Source of the DNA: Strongyloides papillosus | Lineage: Eukaryota > Nematoda > Chromadorea > Rhabditida > Strongyloididae | Assembly (NCBI GenBank): GCA_005656395.1 | Contig: SRSI01000048.1 | Span: 2,328,568-2,392,567, forward strand | Direction: 5' to 3' | DNA length: 64,000 bases | Shown here: one piece after another, positions 57,501-64,000 of the stretch | How the letters are laid out: each line of letters begins with the position of its first letter | How positions within the stretch are numbered: position 1 is the first letter of the stretch | Translations under genes and position numbers: made by a program | Notes under the pieces: model-generated | The model's input: only the letters and a program-made list of their open reading frames with translations | Told to the model about the DNA's origin: nothing | Databases searched by the model: none

Positions 57501-60500
57501 AACTAAGAAGATTTAAAGAAAGTGTTCTTAGTTGATCTAACTAAAAAGATTTAAAAGAATTGTCTTTAGTTGATCTAACTAAAAAGATTTAAAAGAAGTG
57601 TCTTTAAATGATTTCTTAAATAAGTGACTTTAATTGATTTAACTAAAAAGATTTAAAAGAAGTGTTCTTAGTTGATCTAACTAAAAGATTTAAAGAAGTG
57701 TTCTTAGTTGATCTAACTAAAAGATTTAAAGAAGTGTTCTTAGTTGATCTAACTAAGAAGATTTAAAAGAAGTGTTCTTAGTTGATCTAACTAAAAAGAT
57801 TTAAAAGAATTGTCTTTAGTTGATCTAACTAAAAGATTTAAAAGAAGTGTCTTTAAATGATTTCTTAAATAAGTGACTTTAATTGATTTAACTAAAAAGA
57901 TTTAAAAGAATTGTCTTTAGTTGATCTAACTAAAAAGATTTAAAAGAAGTGTCTTAAAACGACTTTTTTAATACTGTTTTAAGAGATGTCTTAAAACGAT
58001 TTCTTAATACTGTTTTCAGAGATGTCTTAAAACGATTTCTTAATACTGTCTTAAGAGATGTCTTAAAACGACTTTTTTAATACTGTCTTAAGAGATGTCT
58101 TAAAACGATTTTTTAAATACTGTATAAAGAAGTGTCTTTAAATGATTTCTTAAATAAGTGACTTTAATTGATTTAACTAAAAAGATTTAAAAGAATTGTC
58201 TTTAGTTGATCTAACTAAAAAGATTTAAAAGAAGTGTCTTAAAACGACTTTTTTAATACTGTTTTAAGAGATGTCTTAAAACGATTTCTTAATACTGTTT
58301 TCAGAGATGTCTTAAAACGATTTCTTAATACTGTCTTAAGAGATGTCTTAAAACGACTTTTTTAATACTGTCTTAAGAGATGTCTTAAAACGATTTTTTA
58401 AATACTGTATAAAGAAGTGTCTTTAAATGATTTCTTAAATAAGTGACTTTAATTGATTTAACTAAAAAGATTTAAAAGAAGTGTTCTTAGTTGATCTAAC
58501 TAAAAGACTTAAAGAAGTGTTCTTAGTTGATCTAACTAAAAGATTTAAAGAAGTGTTCTTAGTTGATCTAACTAAGAAGATTTAAAAGAAGTGTTCTTAG
58601 TTGATCTAACTAAAAAGATTTAAAAGAATTGTCTTTAGTTGATCTAACTAAAAGATTTAAAAGAAGTGTCTTTAAATGATTTCTTAAATAAGTGACTTTA
58701 ATTGATTTAACTAAAAAGATTTAAAAGAATTGTCTTTAGTTGATCTAACTAAAAAGATTTAAAAGAAGTGTCTTAAAACGACTTTTTTAATACTGTTTTA
58801 AGAGATGTCTTAAAACGATTTCTTAATACTGTTTTCAGAGATGTCTTAAAACGATTTCTTAATACTGTCTTAAGAGATGTCTTAAAACGACTTTTTTAAT
58901 ACTGTCTTAAGAGATGTCTTAAAACGATTTTTTAAATACTGTATAAAGAAGTGTCTTTAAATGATTTCTTAAATAAGTGACTTTAATTGATTTAACTAAA
59001 AAGATTTAAAAGAAGTGTTCTTAGTTGATCTAACTAAAAGACTTAAAGAAGTGTTCTTAGTTGATCTAACTAAAAGATTTAAAGAAGTGTTCTTAGTTGA
59101 TCTAACTAAGAAGATTTAAAAGAAGTGTTCTTAGTTGATCTAACTAAAAAGATTTAAAAGAATTGTCTTTAGTTGATCTAACTAAAAGATTTAAAAGAAG
59201 TGTCTTTAAATGATTTCTTAAATAAGTGACTTTAATTGATTTAACTAAAAAGATTTAAAAGAATTGTCTTTAGTTGATCTAACTAAAAAGATTTAAAAGA
59301 AGTGTCTTAAAACGACTTTTTTAATACTGTTTTAAGAGATGTCTTAAAACGATTTCTTAATACTGTTTTCAGAGATGTCTTAAAACGATTTCTTAATACT
59401 GTCTTAAGAGATGTCTTAAAACGACTTTTTTAATACTGTTTTAAGAGATGTCTTAAAACGACTTTTTAATACTGTCTTAAGAGATGTCTTAAAACGATTT
59501 CTTAATACTGTTTAAAAGAAGTGTCTTAAAACGACTTTTTTAATACTGTTTTAAGAGATGTCTTAAAACGATTTCTTAATACTGTTTTCAGAGATGTCTT
59601 AAAACGATTTCTTAATACTGTCTTAAGAGATGTCTTAAAACGACTTTTTTAATACTGTCTTAAGAGATGTCTTAAAACGATTTTTTAAATACTGTATAAA
59701 GAAGTGTCTTTAAATGATTTCTTAAATAAGTGACTTTAATTGATTTAACTAAAAAGATTTAAAAGAAGTGTTCTTAGTTGATCTAACTAAAAGATTTAAA
59801 GAAGTGTTCTTAGTTGATCTAACTAAAAGATTTAAAGAAGTGTTCTTAGTTGATCTAACTAAGAAGATTTAAAGAAAGTGTTCTTAGTTGATCTAACTAA
59901 AAAGATTTAAAAGAATTGTCTTTAGTTGATCTAACTAAAAAGATTTAAAAGAAGTGTCTTTAAATGATTTCTTAAATAAGTGACTTTAATTGATTTAACT
60001 AAAAAGATTTAAAAGAAGTGTTCTTAGTTGATCTAACTAAAAGATTTAAAGAAGTGTTCTTAGTTGATCTAACTAAAAGATTTAAAGAAGTGTTCTTAGT
60101 TGATCTAACTAAGAAGATTTAAAAGAAGTGTTCTTAGTTGATCTAACTAAAAAGATTTAAAAGAATTGTCTTTAGTTGATCTAACTAAAAGATTTAAAAG
60201 AAGTGTCTTTAAATGATTTCTTAAATAAGTGACTTTAATTGATTTAACTAAAAAGATTTAAAAGAATTGTCTTTAGTTGATCTAACTAAAAAGATTTAAA
60301 AGAAGTGTCTTAAAACGACTTTTTTAATACTGTTTTAAGAGATGTCTTAAAACGATTTCTTAATACTGTTTTCAGAGATGTCTTAAAACGATTTCTTAAT
60401 ACTGTCTTAAGAGATGTCTTAAAACGACTTTTTTAATACTGTCTTAAGAGATGTCTTAAAACGATTTTTTAAATACTGTATAAAGAAGTGTCTTTAAATG

Positions 60501-63500
60501 ATTTCTTAAATAAGTGACTTTAATTGATTTAACTAAAAAGATTTAAAAGAAGTGTTCTTAGTTGATCTAACTAAAAGACTTAAAGAAGTGTTCTTAGTTG
60601 ATCTAACTAAAAGATTTAAAGAAGTGTTCTTAGTTGATCTAACTAAGAAGATTTAAAAGAAGTGTTCTTAGTTGATCTAACTAAAAAGATTTAAAAGAAT
60701 TGTCTTTAGTTGATCTAACTAAAAGATTTAAAAGAAGTGTCTTTAAATGATTTCTTAAATAAGTGACTTTAATTGATTTAACTAAAAAGATTTAAAAGAA
60801 TTGTCTTTAGTTGATCTAACTAAAAAGATTTAAAAGAAGTGTCTTAAAACGACTTTTTTAATACTGTTTTAAGAGATGTCTTAAAACGATTTCTTAATAC
60901 TGTTTTCAGAGATGTCTTAAAACGATTTCTTAATACTGTCTTAAGAGATGTCTTAAAACGACTTTTTTAATACTGTTTTAAGAGATGTCTTAAAACGATT
61001 TCTTAATACTGTTTTCAGAGATGTCTTAAAACGATTTCTTAATACTGTCTTAAGAGATGTCTTAAAACGACTTTTTAATACTGTCTTAAGAGATGTCTTA
61101 AAACGATTTCTTAATACTGTTTAAAAGAAGTGTCTTAAAACGACTTTTTTAATACTGTTTTAAGAGATGTCTTAAAACGATTTCTTAATACTGTTTTCAG
61201 AGATGTCTTAAAACGATTTCTTAATACTGTCTTAAGAGATGTCTTAAAACGACTTTTTTAATACTGTCTTAAGAGATGTCTTAAAACGATTTTTTAAATA
61301 CTGTATAAAGAAGTGTCTTTAAATGATTTCTTAAATAAGTGACTTTAATTGATTTAACTAAAAAGATTTAAAAGAAGTGTTCTTAGTTGATCTAACTAAA
61401 AGATTTAAAGAAGTGTTCTTAGTTGATCTAACTAAAAGATTTAAAGAAGTGTTCTTAGTTGATCTAACTAAGAAGATTTAAAGAAAGTGTTCTTAGTTGA
61501 TCTAACTAAAAAGATTTAAAAGAATTGTCTTTAGTTGATCTAACTAAAAAGATTTAAAAGAAGTGTCTTTAAATGATTTCTTAAATAAGTGACTTTAATT
61601 GATTTAACTAAAAAGATTTAAAAGAAGTGTTCTTAGTTGATCTAACTAAAAGATTTAAAGAAGTGTTCTTAGTTGATCTAACTAAAAGATTTAAAGAAGT
61701 GTTCTTAGTTGATCTAACTAAGAAGATTTAAAAGAAGTGTTCTTAGTTGATCTAACTAAAAAGATTTAAAAGAATTGTCTTTAGTTGATCTAACTAAAAG
61801 ATTTAAAAGAAGTGTCTTTAAATGATTTCTTAAATAAGTGACTTTAATTGATTTAACTAAAAAGATTTAAAAGAATTGTCTTTAGTTGATCTAACTAAAA
61901 AGATTTAAAAGAAGTGTCTTAAAACGACTTTTTTAATACTGTTTTAAGAGATGTCTTAAAACGATTTCTTAATACTGTTTTCAGAGATGTCTTAAAACGA
62001 TTTCTTAATACTGTCTTAAGAGATGTCTTAAAACGACTTTTTTAATACTGTCTTAAGAGATGTCTTAAAACGATTTTTTAAATACTGTATAAAGAAGTGT
62101 CTTTAAATGATTTCTTAAATAAGTGACTTTAATTGATTTAACTAAAAAGATTTAAAAGAAGTGTTCTTAGTTGATCTAACTAAAAGACTTAAAGAAGTGT
62201 TCTTAGTTGATCTAACTAAAAGATTTAAAGAAGTGTTCTTAGTTGATCTAACTAAGAAGATTTAAAAGAAGTGTTCTTAGTTGATCTAACTAAAAAGATT
62301 TAAAAGAATTGTCTTTAGTTGATCTAACTAAAAGATTTAAAAGAAGTGTCTTTAAATGATTTCTTAAATAAGTGACTTTAATTGATTTAACTAAAAAGAT
62401 TTAAAAGAATTGTCTTTAGTTGATCTAACTAAAAAGATTTAAAAGAAGTGTCTTAAAACGACTTTTTTAATACTGTTTTAAGAGATGTCTTAAAACGATT
62501 TCTTAATACTGTTTTCAGAGATGTCTTAAAACGATTTCTTAATACTGTCTTAAGAGATGTCTTAAAACGACTTTTTAATACTGTCTTAAGAGATGTCTTA
62601 AAACGATTTCTTAATACTGTTTAAAAGAAGTGTCTTAAAACGACTTTTTTAATACTGTTTTAAGAGATGTCTTAAAACGATTTCTTAATACTGTTTTCAG
62701 AGATGTCTTAAAACGATTTCTTAATACTGTCTTAAGAGATGTCTTAAAACGACTTTTTTAATACTGTCTTAAGAGATGTCTTAAAACGATTTTTTAAATA
62801 CTGTATAAAGAAGTGTCTTTAAATGATTTCTTAAATAAGTGACTTTAATTGATTTAACTAAAAAGATTTAAAAGAAGTGTTCTTAGTTGATCTAACTAAA
62901 AGATTTAAAGAAGTGTTCTTAGTTGATCTAACTAAAAGATTTAAAGAAGTGTTCTTAGTTGATCTAACTAAGAAGATTTAAAGAAAGTGTTCTTAGTTGA
63001 TCTAACTAAAAAGATTTAAAAGAATTGTCTTTAGTTGATCTAACTAAAAGATTTAAAAGAAGTGTCTTTAAATGATTTCTTAAATAAGTGACTTTAATTG
63101 ATTTAACTAAAAAGATTTAAAAGAAGTGTTCTTAGTTGATCTAACTAAAAGATTTAAAGAAGTGTTCTTAGTTGATCTAACTAAAAGATTTAAAGAAGTG
63201 TTCTTAGTTGATCTAACTAAGAAGATTTAAAAGAAGTGTTCTTAGTTGATCTAACTAAAAAGATTTAAAAGAATTGTCTTTAGTTGATCTAACTAAAAGA
63301 TTTAAAAGAAGTGTCTTTAAATGATTTCTTAAATAAGTGACTTTAATTGATTTAACTAAAAAGATTTAAAAGAATTGTCTTTAGTTGATCTAACTAAAAA
63401 GATTTAAAAGAAGTGTCTTAAAACGACTTTTTTAATACTGTTTTAAGAGATGTCTTAAAACGATTTCTTAATACTGTTTTCAGAGATGTCTTAAAACGAT

Positions 63501-63960
63501 TTCTTAATACTGTCTTAAGAGATGTCTTAAAACGACTTTTTTAATACTGTCTTAAGAGATGTCTTAAAACGATTTTTTAAATACTGTATAAAGAAGTGTC
63601 TTTAAATGATTTCTTAAATAAGTGACTTTAATTGATTTAACTAAAAAGATTTAAAAGAAGTGTTCTTAGTTGATCTAACTAAAAGACTTAAAGAAGTGTT
63701 CTTAGTTGATCTAACTAAAAGATTTAAAGAAGTGTTCTTAGTTGATCTAACTAAGAAGATTTAAAAGAAGTGTTCTTAGTTGATCTAACTAAAAAGATTT
63801 AAAAGAATTGTCTTTAGTTGATCTAACTAAAAGATTTAAAAGAAGTGTCTTTAAATGATTTCTTAAATAAGTGACTTTAATTGATTTAACTAAAAAGATT
63901 TAAAAGAATTGTCTTTAGTTGATCTAACTAAAAAGATTTAAAAGAAGTGTCTTAAACGAC
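48589..63960. repeat. Satellite array with higher-order structure (>15 kb)
   Basis: The array is built from related ~36-bp monomers of a few kinds: 'aaaagaattgtctttagttg' with 'atctaactaaaaagattt'; 'aagaagtgttcttagttg' with 'atctaactaa.aagattt'; a 64-bp double unit with 'gtctttaaatgatttcttaa' and 'taagtgactttaattgattt'; and 'gatgtcttaaaacgatttct' with 'taatactgtcttaaga'. Blocks of the last kind alternate with blocks of the others. The junction 'taaatactgtataaagaagtg' occurs about 20 times at spacings that cluster near 290, 530, 785 and 1,100 bp. All frames have stops; there is no coding. Confidence 0.95.
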
Positions 63961-64000
63961 TTTTTAATATGTTTACGATGTTAAAAACGCTTTATACTGT
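63961..64000. other. Degenerate end of the window
   Basis: The last ~50 bases still follow the 'cttaaaacgactttttaatactg' monomer but with several deletions and changes ('cttaaacgac', 'aatatgtttacgatg'), unlike the nearly perfect copies before them. This could be a real array edge or poor consensus at a contig end. Confidence 0.5.

Noticed and set aside
48589..63960. CRISPR-like array
   Set aside because: There are no unique spacers; repeats and intervening units are all members of one monomer family in a eukaryotic context.

Overview
The window looks like a very AT-rich nematode nuclear genome. The evidence is short GT-AG introns (60 and 44 bp where they can be placed), a WAGO-type Argonaute without slicer residues, a TMEM131/collagen-secretion gene, and small secreted Gly/Asn/Tyr-rich proteins. 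A clade IV (Strongyloides-like) worm would fit, but that is inference. No bacterial operon, rRNA or tRNA was recognised.

Layout. 1-3.2 kb: four minus-strand genes for secreted Gly/Arg/Asn/Tyr-rich proteins; the first runs off the left edge and the last two are tandem duplicates. 4.3-8.4 kb: a two-exon TMEM131 homologue on the plus strand whose 5' exon is not visible. 8.6-12.7 kb: small decayed coding fragments and a 1.44-kb long-inverted-repeat transposon with TA target duplications. 12.7-15.0 kb: an Argonaute lacking its first exon and the end of PIWI. 15.9-24.8 kb: a pseudogene graveyard (a type I membrane protein, an NPL4 C-terminus, several unknown proteins). Inside it lies a large fold-back repeat holding a tandem series of exon-like units with consensus splice sites. 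25.5-46.8 kb: mostly repeats, namely three copies of one TIR element, a second fold-back transposon, two MITEs and a dispersed ~179-bp tandem repeat. Small islands of coding sequence sit among them: an env-like fragment, a very divergent histone H3 facing a dead histone H4, an unknown pseudogene, and an RPA70-like OB fold. 47.15-64.0 kb: a satellite array with higher-order structure, interrupted once by a 1,144-bp hAT-like non-autonomous element with a perfect 8-bp target duplication. The array continues to the window edge.

Genes judged likely functional are the secreted proteins, TMEM131 and possibly the H3 variant. The Argonaute and RPA-like genes keep long open frames but are incomplete. 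Most other coding traces carry in-frame stops and frameshifts. The picture is a small gene-bearing edge grading into gene-poor, repeat-rich chromatin that ends in satellite.
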